Positions 28,508-39,574 of a stretch of DNA of 48,002 nt are shown one piece after another (within the stretch, counting starts at the first letter, position 1; each line of letters begins with the position of its first letter). The notes below the pieces were generated by a model. It did not search any database. It was not told the origin of the DNA and saw only the letters and a list, made by a program, of their open reading frames with translations. Source of the DNA: a bacterium (lineage in GTDB: Bacteria; SZUA-79; Acidulodesulfobacterales; Acidulodesulfobacteraceae); assembly GCA_021831025.1 (NCBI GenBank), contig JAKBNN010000043.1:1-48002 (forward strand), given 5' to 3'. Position numbers and translations under genes: made by a program.

Positions 28508-30889
28508 TTATGCCTCATTAGAAGAAGACTCAAGAGTTTGTTTGATATATTCAATCTCGTAAGCTTCTATTATGTCTCCGGCCTTAATATCGTTAAAATT
28601 TTCGAGAAGTATCCCGCATTCAAAATTTGCCTGAACCTCCTTAACATCCTCTTTGAACCTTTTAAGCGAATTTATGCGGCCGGTGTAGATTACCACATTA
28701 TCCCTTAAAAGTCTGGCGTTAGAAGACCTTTTAATAGTCCCGCTCAATATGAAAGAACCCGCAACCGTCCCCACCTTAGGAACGCCAAATACATCTCTTA
28801 CCTCAGCCTTACCTGTTATCTTCTCTTTTTCTACGGGAGCAAGAAGTCCTTCCATGGCATCTTTAATATCTTTGACGGCGTCATAAATAATATTGTAGTA
28901 TCGTATTTCTATACCCTCATTCTCGCTTAAAATTAATGCTTTTGGCTCGGGGCGAACATTAAACGCTATTATTATAGAGTTTGTCGCTTTTGCAAGCATA
29001 ACATCGCTTTCGGTGATTGCCGACGCGCCGCTATGGATAACATTGACTTTAACTTTAGGAGTCGAAAGTTTATTAAAAGATTGAATTAATGCCTCCATCG
29101 AACCGGAAACATCCGTTTTTACAATCAGTCTTAATTCTTTGATTCCCCCGGATTTTATCTTTAAATATAGCCCCTCTAATGTCGTTTTGGCAGTGGAACT
29201 TAATCCAACCTCTCTATACTTTAACTGTCTTTCTAAACTAATCCTCTTAGCCTCTTTTTCATCCTTTAATGCGATAAAATTGTCGCCTGGAGAGGGAACT
29301 CCCTCAAGACCGAATAGCTCGATAGGCGTTGACGGTCCTGCTTTGTCAATTTTAGCCCCTTTGTAATCCGCCATAGCCCTAACCTTAACATAATATAAAC
29401 CGCATACGGCGCTATCATTTACATGTAAAGTCCCGCTCTGTATCAAAACGGTAGCAACCGGACCCCTTCCTTTGTCGAGCTTTGCCTCGATTACCGTTCC
29501 TCTTGCTAATTTATCGGGATTTGCTTTTAATTCTAAAATTTCGGACTGAAGTATTATGAGTTCGAGAAGTTCCTTTAACCCCTGTCCTGTTTTGGCAGAA
29601 ACATTAGCATAAAGAGTGGTACCGCCCAGGTCTTCCGAAACAAGACCAAATTCCATCAGGCTATTTTTTATTTTAGCGGGATTTGCGCCGGGCTTGTCTA
29701 TTTTATTAATTGCAACGATTATCGGAACATTTGCCGCCTTTGCATGATTAATCGCTTCCACGGTTTGGGGCATAACGCCGTCATCGGCGGCGACGACAAG
29801 AACAACTATGTCGGTGATGCTTGCCCCTCTTGCCCTCATCTCCGTAAAGGCCTCGTGACCGGGTGTATCTAAAAATGTTACCATAGAGTCATCTACTTTA
29901 ACGCTATAAGCGCCTATATGCTGGGTTATCCCTCCCGCTTCGTTCGATGTTACATTTGTTTTTCTAATAGCATCGAGCAAAGAGGTTTTGCCGTGGTCGA
30001 CATGCCCCATAACGGTAACAACGGGAGCTCTATGTATAAGGGATTCAGGGGAATCGGGCGACTCTTCCAGCGCAAAAGCCTCATTGAAGCTGACATTTTC
30101 CACGGTATAGCCGTATTCCGTGGCAATAAGCGATGCCGCATCGATATCTATTGCTTGATTTATAGTGGTTATAATACCGACATCCATTAATTTTCTAATA
30201 ACCTCCGATGCCTTAATGCCCATAGCCTGCGATAAATCGTTAACGGTTATGCCGCTATTTATCTTGATTACCTTTTTGGAAGCTCTTTTTTCGGGTATAA
30301 CCTGCTGTAATTGCGAAATCCGTTGAACCCCTCTATTCGACTTAAACCTTTTTTTATGCCTTCTATGGGCAAAATATTCGCTCTCTTCGGATGTATCTAC
30401 GAATTTTTCGTTTTTATTGTACTTTATAGGAGATACTTTCTTAAATTCGTCTTTTTTTCCTATCTTTTTTGGGGATGCCTGGCTTTCCGGACCTTCTTCG
30501 CTTATGTGTTTTACCTTATCTATATCTAAAGTCTTTACCACGCTTAATACATCGCCTGCACCGGCTATGTGCCTTTTGGGTTCTTTTTTTTCGTTACCCT
30601 TTTTAAACGCGGCAATATTATCTTTGGCAGGCTTTTGATTTTTTAAATCCTGTTTCGAAACCGTATTTTGATGGGCAGCGGCCGGAGCGGCCGGTTCCTT
30701 GACAGTCTCAGGTTTAACGGCTTTTTCTATTTGCAACGCGGCTTTAGATATTTTCTGCGAAACCTTTTTAGCGGAACCTTCGGTTTCAGCGGAAATTGCC
30801 GGTACGGCAGGAGAAACTGCAATTTCAGCTTCCTCTACCTTGCTTGCCCTTCTCCTGATTACGCCTTTTGATACTCTTCTTTCTTCCAT
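28508..30889 (-). CDS. infB: Translation initiation factor IF-2
   Basis: [53 protein letters not shown]; long charged N-terminal region. Confidence 0.98.
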   Translation of the reverse strand: MEERRVSKGVIRRRASKVEEAEIAVSPAVPAISAETEGSAKKVSQKISKAALQIEKAVKPETVKEPAAPAAAHQNTVSKQDLKNQKPAKDNIAAFKKGNEKKEPKRHIAGAGDVLSVVKTLDIDKVKHISEEGPESQASPKKIGKKDEFKKVSPIKYNKNEKFVDTSEESEYFAHRRHKKRFKSNRGVQRISQLQQVIPEKRASKKVIKINSGITVNDLSQAMGIKASEVIRKLMDVGIITTINQAIDIDAASLIATEYGYTVENVSFNEAFALEESPDSPESLIHRAPVVTVMGHVDHGKTSLLDAIRKTNVTSNEAGGITQHIGAYSVKVDDSMVTFLDTPGHEAFTEMRARGASITDIVVLVVAADDGVMPQTVEAINHAKAANVPIIVAINKIDKPGANPAKIKNSLMEFGLVSEDLGGTTLYANVSAKTGQGLKELLELIILQSEILELKANPDKLARGTVIEAKLDKGRGPVATVLIQSGTLHVNDSAVCGLYYVKVRAMADYKGAKIDKAGPSTPIELFGLEGVPSPGDNFIALKDEKEAKRISLERQLKYREVGLSSTAKTTLEGLYLKIKSGGIKELRLIVKTDVSGSMEALIQSFNKLSTPKVKVNVIHSGASAITESDVMLAKATNSIIIAFNVRPEPKALILSENEGIEIRYYNIIYDAVKDIKDAMEGLLAPVEKEKITGKAEVRDVFGVPKVGTVAGSFILSGTIKRSSNARLLRDNVVIYTGRINSLKRFKEDVKEVQANFECGILLENFNDIKAGDIIEAYEIEYIKQTLESSSNEA

Positions 30890-30930
30890 TTTCTTCCGTC
30901 CTCGCGGAATTCTTCATATCCACAATATTT

Positions 30931-32226
30931 TTAATTAATTTCTTTATCTATCTTTTCTTTAAGCTCCATATCCGATTTTATTCTGGCAAGAAACTCACCG
31001 GCAGAATTTATAATTTTTTCAGCCTTCCTTTCATCTACCGAAATATCCTTGACCAATTCGGAAACGGGGGCATTTGCTATATCTTCGACAGAACTATAGC
31101 CGCTCTGATATAAGAGTTTTGCTATAATATCGCCAATCCCCGGTATATCCATAAGAACCTTATATGCCGACTGGTCCTTTTTGCCTGCTTTCGATTCGCT
31201 GTTAATATCTATCTTGTAATCGGTTATTTTTGTTGCAAGCCTGACATTTTGCCCCTGCTTCCCAATTGCGAGAGCAAGCTGATCATCGGGAACTATAACC
31301 GTAATTGTTTTTGTATCCTCGTTAACGGCAACTTTGGAAACCTCGGCAGGGCTTAAAGCATTTACGACCAATTTTGCTGGATTATCGGAGTAAGGAATAA
31401 TGTCAATCTTTTCTCCCCTTAATTCGTTAATTATGCTCTGTATTCTAAACCCCTTTACGCCGACGCATGCACCGACAGGATCTATATCCTTATCCGTCGT
31501 ATAAACCGCAATTTTAGACCTGAACCCTGGAGCTCTTGCTACTCTGGCAATTTTAACGGCGCCGTCGTAAATCTCCGGTACCTCCAATTCAAAAAGCCTG
31601 ATTAAAAATTCATCGGAGGCGCGGGAAAGAATAAGTTTTGGTCCCCCTTTTTCCATTTTAATGTTAGATAATACTGCCCTTATTCTATCGTTCGGCTTAT
31701 ATGTTTCGCTATATATTTGCTCTTGTTTGGGTAAAATCGCCTCCGTTTTTCCCAAATCGACTATTATCATCGATTTTTCAACCTTTCTAACAAGGCCGCT
31801 TACAATTTCGCCCGTTCGTTCATTAAACTCGTCAAAAATATTTTTATGTTCTATCTCTTTTATTTTTTGAAAGATAACCTGCTTTGCAACCTGCGCTTCT
31901 ATCCTGCCGTAAATATTTTTTTCTACTTTAAGCCCGAGACTGTCTCCAACAATGGCATCGGGGTCATTTTTAACCGCATCTTCAACAGAAATTTCTGTTC
32001 TGGGGTTTTTAACCTCATCTACCACCTGTTTGAACATAAACACCTCTATTTCTCCCGTTTCTTCGGTATAATGCGCCTCCAGATCATATCCTATGCCCAG
32101 ATTTTTTCTGGCAATAGCGAGTATTGCTTGCTCTAAAGCCTCGATAACTAAAGAGCGGTCGATATTTTTATCTTTAGAGACCTGATCTATTACCGAACTA
32201 AGGTCATTTATAATAAGTTGGGGCAC
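30931..32226 (-). CDS. nusA: Transcription termination/antitermination factor NusA
   Basis: VARAPGFRSKIAVYTTDKDIDPVGACVGVKGFRIQSIINELRGEKIDII, LAIGKQGQNVRLATKITDYKIDI. Confidence 0.97.
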   Translation of the reverse strand: MPQLIINDLSSVIDQVSKDKNIDRSLVIEALEQAILAIARKNLGIGYDLEAHYTEETGEIEVFMFKQVVDEVKNPRTEISVEDAVKNDPDAIVGDSLGLKVEKNIYGRIEAQVAKQVIFQKIKEIEHKNIFDEFNERTGEIVSGLVRKVEKSMIIVDLGKTEAILPKQEQIYSETYKPNDRIRAVLSNIKMEKGGPKLILSRASDEFLIRLFELEVPEIYDGAVKIARVARAPGFRSKIAVYTTDKDIDPVGACVGVKGFRIQSIINELRGEKIDIIPYSDNPAKLVVNALSPAEVSKVAVNEDTKTITVIVPDDQLALAIGKQGQNVRLATKITDYKIDINSESKAGKKDQSAYKVLMDIPGIGDIIAKLLYQSGYSSVEDIANAPVSELVKDISVDERKAEKIINSAGEFLARIKSDMELKEKIDKEIN

Positions 32227-32266
32227 CTCTGAACTCCTTAAATATTAAATAATTAATTTATATATT

Positions 32267-32752
32267 TTATACGATTAGTAAATTTCCCTTTTTAATTTGA
32301 ATAAAGGGAACAATTTGTGTTTTATTTTCGATTTCGTCAAATATTTTTATGGAAGGGTTTTTATCGGGTTCGCTATTTTCCACATCGATTATTTTTCCGA
32401 TTAAATTTACCCTTCCGTCAATTTTTTTTCGCAGGGATATTTTTACCTTTTTCCCCTTATATTTTTCATAATCGCTAAACTTTACAATAATCCTGTTGAT
32501 ACCCGGGGATGAAACCTCAAGGGTGTATTTAAATTTTATCAAATCTTTGACATCCAGTATCATACTTAATTCTTTTGAAATATCGGACAACTGGGATATA
32601 TTAACCCCTCCTTCGGCATCGACATAAACCCTCAAAATTACCCCGCTATCCCTTCTTGCCGGGACAAACACAACGCCGACAAGATAACATCCGTAATAAA
32701 TAACAATATCTTCTATCAGTTTTTCTATATCTTTTATCAAATTATCGTGCAT
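32267..32752 (-). CDS. rimP: Ribosome maturation factor RimP
   Basis: GVILRVYVDAEGGVNISQLSDISKELSMILD..., EVSSPGINRIIVKFSDYEKYKGKKVKI; upstream of nusA. Track start 32818; MHDNLIKDIEKLIEDIV at 32752 preferred. Confidence 0.9.
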   Translation of the reverse strand: MHDNLIKDIEKLIEDIVIYYGCYLVGVVFVPARRDSGVILRVYVDAEGGVNISQLSDISKELSMILDVKDLIKFKYTLEVSSPGINRIIVKFSDYEKYKGKKVKISLRKKIDGRVNLIGKIIDVENSEPDKNPSIKIFDEIENKTQIVPFIQIKKGNLLIV

Positions 32753-32757
32753 AAAAC

Positions 32758-32785
32758 AAAAAAAGCGGGTAAAACCCACTTTTAT
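32758..32785 (-). terminator. Putative rho-independent terminator/attenuator immediately upstream of rimP
   Basis: On the minus strand: aaagtgggt ttt acccgcttttttt (one mismatch in the stem), followed by a T tract that runs to within 5 nt of the rimP ATG. Confidence 0.55.
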
Positions 32786-32874
32786 ATAAAAAATCAGTAA
32801 AATATAAAAATAAGACAAATTACAAAATTTGTATATACTTATCCAATAAATTATAAATAAAATTTAATAAAATA

Positions 32875-33651
32875 TCAACAATAATTTTTATGCCTGTATT
32901 TTACCGAATATAAAAAAAGCCCGCAAGGCGGGGCATTAAGCGCCTCCCCCGCCAAACCTTTTCCATTTAGCATGTCTGCTATATATCCAATATTTGCCTT
33001 GCCGCTGCCGCAGGCAATTATAGCGCCGACAATTCTTCTCACCATATGCCTTAAAAAACCTTCCCCATCGACAAATATATCGAAGCCGTAATTTGTTCGG
33101 CATATTCTTATGTCGTTGATTACCCTGTAATAGTTAGCCGAATATCTTTCTTTTTCCCTTTTGGTAAAATTAATAAAGTTGTTTCTGCCCGTAAAAATTT
33201 TTGCGGCTTCTTTCATAAGTTCCAAATTTAATTTTTCTTTAACAAACCATGAATAGCCGGATAATAAAGAACTCTTAAACCCTGAATTTATTTTATATAA
33301 GTATGTCTTGGAAACGGCGCCCTTGGTCGCGTGAAAAGAATCATGGACGATTTCTATATTTTTTACGGATATGTCGGGCGGAAGAATGCCGTTTAGGGAT
33401 GCCTTTAACTTAACTATATCATAATAAAAGGGGAGTTTAAAATTAGCAACCTGGTTCAGAGCATGAACGCCCGCATCGGTTCTTCCCGAAACAAACAATT
33501 TCGGCTCAAATTTTGTTACGATACCGATAGCCTCTAAGAGTTCGCTTTCAATAGCTCTAACCTTCCCCGATTTCTTGGGATTATTTTGGCTCTGCCAGCC
33601 GTTGTAATTTAAACCGTTATATTCGGCAACAATTAAGTAATTCACGGTCAA
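32875..33651 (-). CDS. truA: tRNA pseudouridine(38-40) synthase
   Basis: YNGLNYNGWQSQ, LFVSGRTDAGVHALNQVANF, DGEGFLRHMVRRIVGAII. Confidence 0.96.
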   Translation of the reverse strand: MTVNYLIVAEYNGLNYNGWQSQNNPKKSGKVRAIESELLEAIGIVTKFEPKLFVSGRTDAGVHALNQVANFKLPFYYDIVKLKASLNGILPPDISVKNIEIVHDSFHATKGAVSKTYLYKINSGFKSSLLSGYSWFVKEKLNLELMKEAAKIFTGRNNFINFTKREKERYSANYYRVINDIRICRTNYGFDIFVDGEGFLRHMVRRIVGAIIACGSGKANIGYIADMLNGKGLAGEALNAPPCGLFLYSVKYRHKNYC

Positions 33652-35114
33652 TCCATTTTTGATAATATATACCTTAAAGACCTTAAAGACAAACCAAGAC
33701 TCTTTGCGGCATCCAGTCTGGAATTATCCTCTTTTATCCTGTTTTTTACGATAATTTTTTCGATATTTTTAATGAAATCAGGCAGCGATAACTTTTTTTC
33801 ATGATTAAGACGGTCAAATATTTCGATTATTTTTGCAAAGTATTCGCCTTCAAAATCGTTATTTATTTTTTTATTATTATCCTTTTTAAAAATATAATCG
33901 GGAAGGCAATTTTCGCCTATCTCCTTCGGCGAACCGGTTTTATCGCCGCCTTCACAGTAAATGCATGCCCTTTCGGTAATATTTTCAAGTTCCCTTACAT
34001 TACCGGGGTAATCATAATCCATCAGTAATGATACCGCTTCCGGCGATATAGAATTTATCGATTTTGAAAACCTCTTTATAAAATATGACGCTAAAATAGG
34101 GATATCCTCTTTGTGCTCCCTTAACGGAGGCATTTTTATGTTTACACGGTTTAACCTGAAATATAAATCATCCCTAAATTTACCGGAAGAAACCAAAATA
34201 TTCAAGTCTTTATTTGTGGCGGCAATTATCTTTGTAGCCATAAATTCTTCTTTGTTTGACCCTAATTTCCTGTACGACTTCTCCTGTAAAACCCTTAATA
34301 ACTTTACCTGCAGCGGCGGAGGCAAATCCCCTATCTCGTCAAGAAAAATAATCCCGTTGCCGGCATATTGTATCAGTCCGGGTTTATTTGTTTCCGCGCC
34401 GGTAAAAGCGCCCTTAACATAACCGAATAATTCGCTTTCGACAAGATTTTCAGGAATAGCGGCTAAATTTACGGGGACGAACGGGACATTTTTTGGGGTT
34501 CCATTATCTTTAGAATAAATCTCGTAAATCAGCCTTGCGGCTAATTCTTTTCCTGTGCCGGATTCCCCTGTGATAAGAATAGTATTAAAATTTAAAGAAA
34601 CGCGGGCTATCTCGTTTAAAAGATTTTTTATAATTTTAGATTCTCCCTTTATCTCGCCCCTTATCGTTTCAGCGCTTTTGATGGCGTTCAATTCTTCAAA
34701 AGCCTTAAAATAATCCAGCGCCCTTTTAACGATAATTTTAAATTCTTCATTATCGAAAGGCTTGGTTATGTAATCGAAAACCCCTTGTTTAATAGCCTCT
34801 ACTCCTGTTTTGACATCTGAATAGGCGGTCATCAATATTATCGGCAGCAGCTTAGAGCTTAAATCCTGCCTTGCTTTTTTAAACAATTCAATAAAATCTA
34901 ATCCTGATATTCCGGGCATTCTCACATCGGAAACGATAAGATTAAAATCTTCTTCCTCCAAAAATTTTATAGCAAGGTTCACGCTTTCGGCGACGGCAAC
35001 ATCATAGCCTTCAAAAGTGAGCATCATCTTTAAAGAATCCAGTATCGATTTTTCATCGTCTATGAGTAATATTTTTTTCTTTGAGCCGCTTGCGGCTATA
35101 AACCGTTCGTTCAT
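33648..35114 (-). CDS. Sigma-54-dependent response regulator (NtrC/PilR-like)
   Basis: Receiver domain (ILLIDDEKSILDSL, VSDVRMPG), AAA+ ITGESGTGKELAARLIYE, ESELFGYVKGAFTGAE (GAFTGA), GNVRELENI, C-terminal Fis-type HTH. Confidence 0.95.
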   Translation of the reverse strand: MNERFIAASGSKKKILLIDDEKSILDSLKMMLTFEGYDVAVAESVNLAIKFLEEEDFNLIVSDVRMPGISGLDFIELFKKARQDLSSKLLPIILMTAYSDVKTGVEAIKQGVFDYITKPFDNEEFKIIVKRALDYFKAFEELNAIKSAETIRGEIKGESKIIKNLLNEIARVSLNFNTILITGESGTGKELAARLIYEIYSKDNGTPKNVPFVPVNLAAIPENLVESELFGYVKGAFTGAETNKPGLIQYAGNGIIFLDEIGDLPPPLQVKLLRVLQEKSYRKLGSNKEEFMATKIIAATNKDLNILVSSGKFRDDLYFRLNRVNIKMPPLREHKEDIPILASYFIKRFSKSINSISPEAVSLLMDYDYPGNVRELENITERACIYCEGGDKTGSPKEIGENCLPDYIFKKDNNKKINNDFEGEYFAKIIEIFDRLNHEKKLSLPDFIKNIEKIIVKNRIKEDNSRLDAAKSLGLSLRSLRYILSKMD

Positions 35115-35135
35115 ATTTAAAAATTTGAATACAAG

Positions 35136-36890
35136 TTAAATAGGTATCGTTATTTTTATTAATGTTCCTTTATTAATCTTGCTCAGAACTTTTATTTCGC
35201 CGTTAAGATTTTCAAGTATAGAGTAAACAATGGATAGGCCAAGGCCGTATCCGTCTTCTTTAGTGGTAAAAAGCGGCTTAAATATATTTTTTAGCGTAAA
35301 GTCGTCCATCCCCTCTCCGTTATCTGACAAACATACCAAAAGTTGTTTTCTTCCATCTCTATTTTCTATTATTTTAGAACCGAATCTTACAATGCCTGCC
35401 CTATTTTTAATTCCCTTTTTTTGCACGGACTGTACGGCATTCTGGAAAATATTGGCAAATATCTGATGAACCCTGTATTTTTCGGAAAAGACGACTATGT
35501 CCGGATTAATCCTATTGCATATACTTATTTTCATTTTATCGCCTGCATTATTTTTTGATGAATCGTAAAACCGGGATATTAAATCATTAACCATTGCAAA
35601 AAGATTAAAATTCTCATAATTACCTTTATCGCATCCAATATTTTTTGATTTTATCTTCGCAAAACCTAAAAAGTCATTTACTAAGTTATTGAGTCTTAGC
35701 GCTTCCGTCTTTATAATGCTTATTAATTTTTTATAATCACCGCCATTATAATCCAAAGTTTGCGAATTTAAAATATCTACCGATGTATTTATGGCAAAAA
35801 GAGGGTTTCTTACCTCGTGGGCGAGCCACCCCGCAAACTTGCCTGCAGTCATTAAACCCTCGTTTATTTTTGATTCCATTTCCGCCTGTTTTATAAAGGT
35901 AATATCCCTGAATAACAGCATAAATTTTCCCGGAAAATTTTTATAATTAGCAAACTCCGTATGGGCAAACCCTAAAATCTTACCCTGATGCCTTACCTCA
36001 AATCTTTTTAGTTCATTGTTTTTATTTGCATACCCTGTATCATATTTTTCATTGCCCCCATTTAAAACGGTGAGCGGAAAGTTATCTAAAATATCCCTTA
36101 TATCGAGATTAAAATTAAATAAAACACCGGCCTTATTTAAAAATGTCTGATTAAAACGAGCTAAATTTAAAATCTGGACGGCCGCCTTATTTATGAAAAC
36201 TATCGCATAATTGTTATCGAGAACAATGACCCCCTGGGAGAAACCGTTTATTAATTCCCTGTTAAAATTTTGGGAATTTTTTATAAACTCATCCCTTTCT
36301 ACTATCTTTTTGCTTAAAATCCTCATCCCCCCGGAAAAGTGATATAAAAGCGAACCGAATATAAGAACTCCTAATATATTAATGCTTGTTAGAAACAACA
36401 ATTTATCCGGATTGGCCGCAAAGAAAAAGTGATACCTAAAATTAAAATAATATTGAAGGTCTGCCAAAAGCCCGACGGCAATCGAAGAAGCGATAGAAAA
36501 TACCAGTGCGCCAAGCCTTAAAAAAATAAACCCGCCGATTAAGATTAATAAATAATATAAAAAAATTAATTTACTGTTTAATCCCCCGTTAAATAATACT
36601 ATTACGGATATAATAGTAAAATCGATAAAAAGTTGAATAAAACCAAAATATTTTAAAAATTGAAGGTTTTCTCTTTTTTTTAAATATTGCAATATTCCGA
36701 AATAAAGGAATGACAAGCAAATTAAGGTAATTACTAAAAAATATACAATATTTTTATAACTGTAAAGATTATTAAAGCGGGTTAAAATATACGCGAGTAT
36801 TATAACGGAAGCGGCAAGCGGCCTAAAGATTATTATAAATTTAAGTTTTTCATAAATTTTTTCATAATCGTCTATGATTGAGCCTACCAT
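35136..36890 (-). CDS. Membrane sensor histidine kinase (PilS/NtrB-like)
   Basis: N-terminal six-TM-like region, PAS-like segment, H box GWLAHEVRNPLFAINTSVDIL, N box IFQNAVQSV, G boxes DNGEGMDD and GYGLGLSIVYSI. Confidence 0.94.
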   Translation of the reverse strand: MVGSIIDDYEKIYEKLKFIIIFRPLAASVIILAYILTRFNNLYSYKNIVYFLVITLICLSFLYFGILQYLKKRENLQFLKYFGFIQLFIDFTIISVIVLFNGGLNSKLIFLYYLLILIGGFIFLRLGALVFSIASSIAVGLLADLQYYFNFRYHFFFAANPDKLLFLTSINILGVLIFGSLLYHFSGGMRILSKKIVERDEFIKNSQNFNRELINGFSQGVIVLDNNYAIVFINKAAVQILNLARFNQTFLNKAGVLFNFNLDIRDILDNFPLTVLNGGNEKYDTGYANKNNELKRFEVRHQGKILGFAHTEFANYKNFPGKFMLLFRDITFIKQAEMESKINEGLMTAGKFAGWLAHEVRNPLFAINTSVDILNSQTLDYNGGDYKKLISIIKTEALRLNNLVNDFLGFAKIKSKNIGCDKGNYENFNLFAMVNDLISRFYDSSKNNAGDKMKISICNRINPDIVVFSEKYRVHQIFANIFQNAVQSVQKKGIKNRAGIVRFGSKIIENRDGRKQLLVCLSDNGEGMDDFTLKNIFKPLFTTKEDGYGLGLSIVYSILENLNGEIKVLSKINKGTLIKITIPI

Positions 36891-36927
36891 ATAAAGCCGA
36901 CTGACATGCGATTAATTATTTAAAGGG

Positions 36928-38154
36928 TTATCCTTTAATAGCTCTTCCAAGGTTAAATATAGGCAGATACATCGCTACAACAAGCGTTCCTACGACTATT
37001 CCGAGAAATATTATCAATGCCGGTTCTAACATCTGCGTTAAATTGTTAACGGTATTGTCAACCTCCTCATCGTAATAATCGGCAACTTTGGCAAGCATGG
37101 CATCTAAGTTTCCGGTCTTTTCGCCGACCATAACCATTTGAATTACTAAGGGAGGAAACAAATTGGTTTTATTTAAGGCTGCCGAAAGAGGGGAACCCGC
37201 AGTAACATCTTCTTTGGTTTGCATAAGCGATTCTTCGATAATTTTATTTCCGCTTGTTTTGGAAACAATTTCTAATCCCGCCAGTATCGGAACGCCGCTT
37301 TCCACCATCGTGGAAAGAGTCCTTGCAAATCTTGCTATCGCGACCTTTTTGAGTAATGCGCCGATGAGCGGTATCTTAAGGAAAAGACGATCTATATTTC
37401 TCCTTCCGCTTTCCTTCTTATGATAAAACCTTAAGGCAAATATAAGCGCGAAAGCGGCTATTATTATGTATAAAATATATGCCCTTATAAAGTCGCTGAA
37501 TGCTATCACATCCCTTGTTAGCGCCGGAAGTTTTGCGCCGACGCTGGCAAAAAGATTGGCAAATACGGGAATAACGAATGTCATAAGTATAGTAATGACG
37601 GCTACCGCAACGCTTAATACGACTGCAGGATAAATCATAGCCCCTCTTATTTTCCTTTTTAGCCTGAGTATCTTTTCGAAATATACCGATAATCTCTTAA
37701 AGACCCTGTCTAAAACGCCGCCCTTTTCGCCGGCTTCGACAAGATTTACATATAAGTCGTTAAAAACCCGGGGAAATTTTCTAAGGCTATCCGATAAAGA
37801 TGCGCCGTTCTCGATACTTTCTTTTATCTTAAGCAGTATCCCTTTTAATTCTTTATTCTTTTGCTGTTCTATCATTATGGTTAAACCCTGAAGAATTGGA
37901 ACACCGGAGTCTATCAACGAGGAAAACTGCCTTGTAAAAACAATCAGGTTATTATCGCTGATTTTGGTTTTAGGACTGATTTCTTTTGTCCCTTGAAGGT
38001 TTAGAGTAAAAAACTCGTTCTTCTTTCCGATATTTATGGGGTAAATATCCATTTTTCTAAGTTCTTCAGCGACAAATCTGGGGTCTGAGGCGGTAATTTC
38101 CCCTTTTAAATACTCCCCCGAACGCCGCTTGCCTTTCCATTGATAGATAGCCAT
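36928..38154 (-). CDS. pilC: Type IV pilus inner-membrane platform protein PilC (GspF family)
   Basis: TRQFSSLIDSGVPILQGLTIM, NLVEAGEKGGVLDRVFKRLSVYFEK, MVMVGEKTGNLDAMLAKVADYYDEEVD. Confidence 0.95.
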   Translation of the reverse strand: MAIYQWKGKRRSGEYLKGEITASDPRFVAEELRKMDIYPINIGKKNEFFTLNLQGTKEISPKTKISDNNLIVFTRQFSSLIDSGVPILQGLTIMIEQQKNKELKGILLKIKESIENGASLSDSLRKFPRVFNDLYVNLVEAGEKGGVLDRVFKRLSVYFEKILRLKRKIRGAMIYPAVVLSVAVAVITILMTFVIPVFANLFASVGAKLPALTRDVIAFSDFIRAYILYIIIAAFALIFALRFYHKKESGRRNIDRLFLKIPLIGALLKKVAIARFARTLSTMVESGVPILAGLEIVSKTSGNKIIEESLMQTKEDVTAGSPLSAALNKTNLFPPLVIQMVMVGEKTGNLDAMLAKVADYYDEEVDNTVNNLTQMLEPALIIFLGIVVGTLVVAMYLPIFNLGRAIKG

Positions 38155-38224
38155 TTTAAATTACATTACCTTCCTTATCCCTGCCCTGATACATTGCAGA
38201 GATGACCATTGTATTATTATATAT

Positions 38225-39487
38225 TTATAGTTTACTAAAATCGATGCCTGCAAACGGCTTGTCTTCGGTAAGCCCATGTCTGCCGCCTCCGGGGGTAACG
38301 GCATTATTACCCAAAGTCCTTTCATTACTGCTCCTTTCAGCCCCCGCCAACCCTCCGGCGCTCATGAATGATTCGCCTTTGGATATACCCATATTTGTCC
38401 CGTTAATACCTGTTTTTGATGTGAGTCCCGAGGTTATCGCCTGTTTTAACTCTTCCGTATCAGATGACCTGTTATAAGCATCCTCTTCGCTTATAATCCT
38501 TTTATTTGCCAGCGAGGCTAACGCCTGATTCAATGTCTGCATTCCATATTTTTCTTGCCCTAATTGAAGTTGAGAGTATATCTGGTGAATTTTATTTTCC
38601 CTTATTAAATTTCTGATAGCCGCATTCGGTATCATTAACTCTGCGGCCAAAACTCTTCCCGCACTGTCAATTCTGGGAATAAGCGTTTGCGATAAAACTG
38701 CCACAAGCGAAAGCGAAAGAGACGATCTGACCTCAGGCTGCTGATTTGGGGGAAATATATCTATAATCCTGCTTATTGTTTGAACTGCAGAGTTTGTATG
38801 TAATGTTCCAAATGTAAGATGTCCCGTTTCGGCAATTGTAAGAGCTGCTTCCATTGTCTCCATATCCCTGATTTCCCCTACAAGAACAACATCGGGGTCT
38901 TCTCTTAATATATGTTTTAAAGCCTCGGCGAAACTACTCGAATCCTGGCCTATTTCTCTCTGGTTGACAAGGCATCCTTTGTGGGGAAAAACATATTCTA
39001 TCGGGTCTTCGATTGTTATTATGTGCTCGTGCCTTCCTAAGTTTATCGCATCTATCATAGCGGCAAGCGTGGTCGTCTTACCGGAACCGGTGGGACCGGT
39101 TACAAGCACGAACCCTCTCGGCGCTTTAATAATTTCTTTAATCATGGGAGGAAGACCTAAAGTATCCATAGTGGGAATTTCATGCGGTATAACCCTGAAA
39201 GCGCCTGCAATGGCGCCTCTGTCGTAATATAAATTTCCCCTGAATCTCGAAACATCCTTCTGACTAAATGAAAAATCCAGTTCATGTGTTTCTTCGAACT
39301 TTTTCTTCTGTGAATCCGTTATAACGCTATAACAGATACCCTGGGTATCGGACGGGGTTAATATGGGGTAGTTCAACGGGACCAGCGACCCTCTCAGCCT
39401 GATTTGAGGAGGCGTTCCCGCAGCTATATGAAGGTCTGAAGCGCCTTGATCCACGGTTGTTTTTAATAAATCCGCAATGGACGGCAT
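38225..39487 (-). CDS. pilT: Type IV pilus retraction ATPase PilT
   Basis: GASDLHIAAGTPPQIRLRGSL, LVTGPTGSGKTTTLAAMID, EDPIEYVFPHKGCLVNQREIGQD, DVVLVGEIRDMETMEAALTIAETGHL. Confidence 0.96.
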   Translation of the reverse strand: MPSIADLLKTTVDQGASDLHIAAGTPPQIRLRGSLVPLNYPILTPSDTQGICYSVITDSQKKKFEETHELDFSFSQKDVSRFRGNLYYDRGAIAGAFRVIPHEIPTMDTLGLPPMIKEIIKAPRGFVLVTGPTGSGKTTTLAAMIDAINLGRHEHIITIEDPIEYVFPHKGCLVNQREIGQDSSSFAEALKHILREDPDVVLVGEIRDMETMEAALTIAETGHLTFGTLHTNSAVQTISRIIDIFPPNQQPEVRSSLSLSLVAVLSQTLIPRIDSAGRVLAAELMIPNAAIRNLIRENKIHQIYSQLQLGQEKYGMQTLNQALASLANKRIISEEDAYNRSSDTEELKQAITSGLTSKTGINGTNMGISKGESFMSAGGLAGAERSSNERTLGNNAVTPGGGRHGLTEDKPFAGIDFSKL

Positions 39488-39574
39488 ATGTTAACCCTTT
39501 TTAATTAATATTTAATTAATATTTGTTAAAGTATTAGAATGCTCATAAAGTTACTTCGTAACTTTAAATTATTA

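Noticed and set aside
30311-31113. Several plus-strand ORFs (72-81 aa) opposite infB/nusA
   Set aside because: Overlap infB and nusA almost completely; no recognisable domains or RBS.
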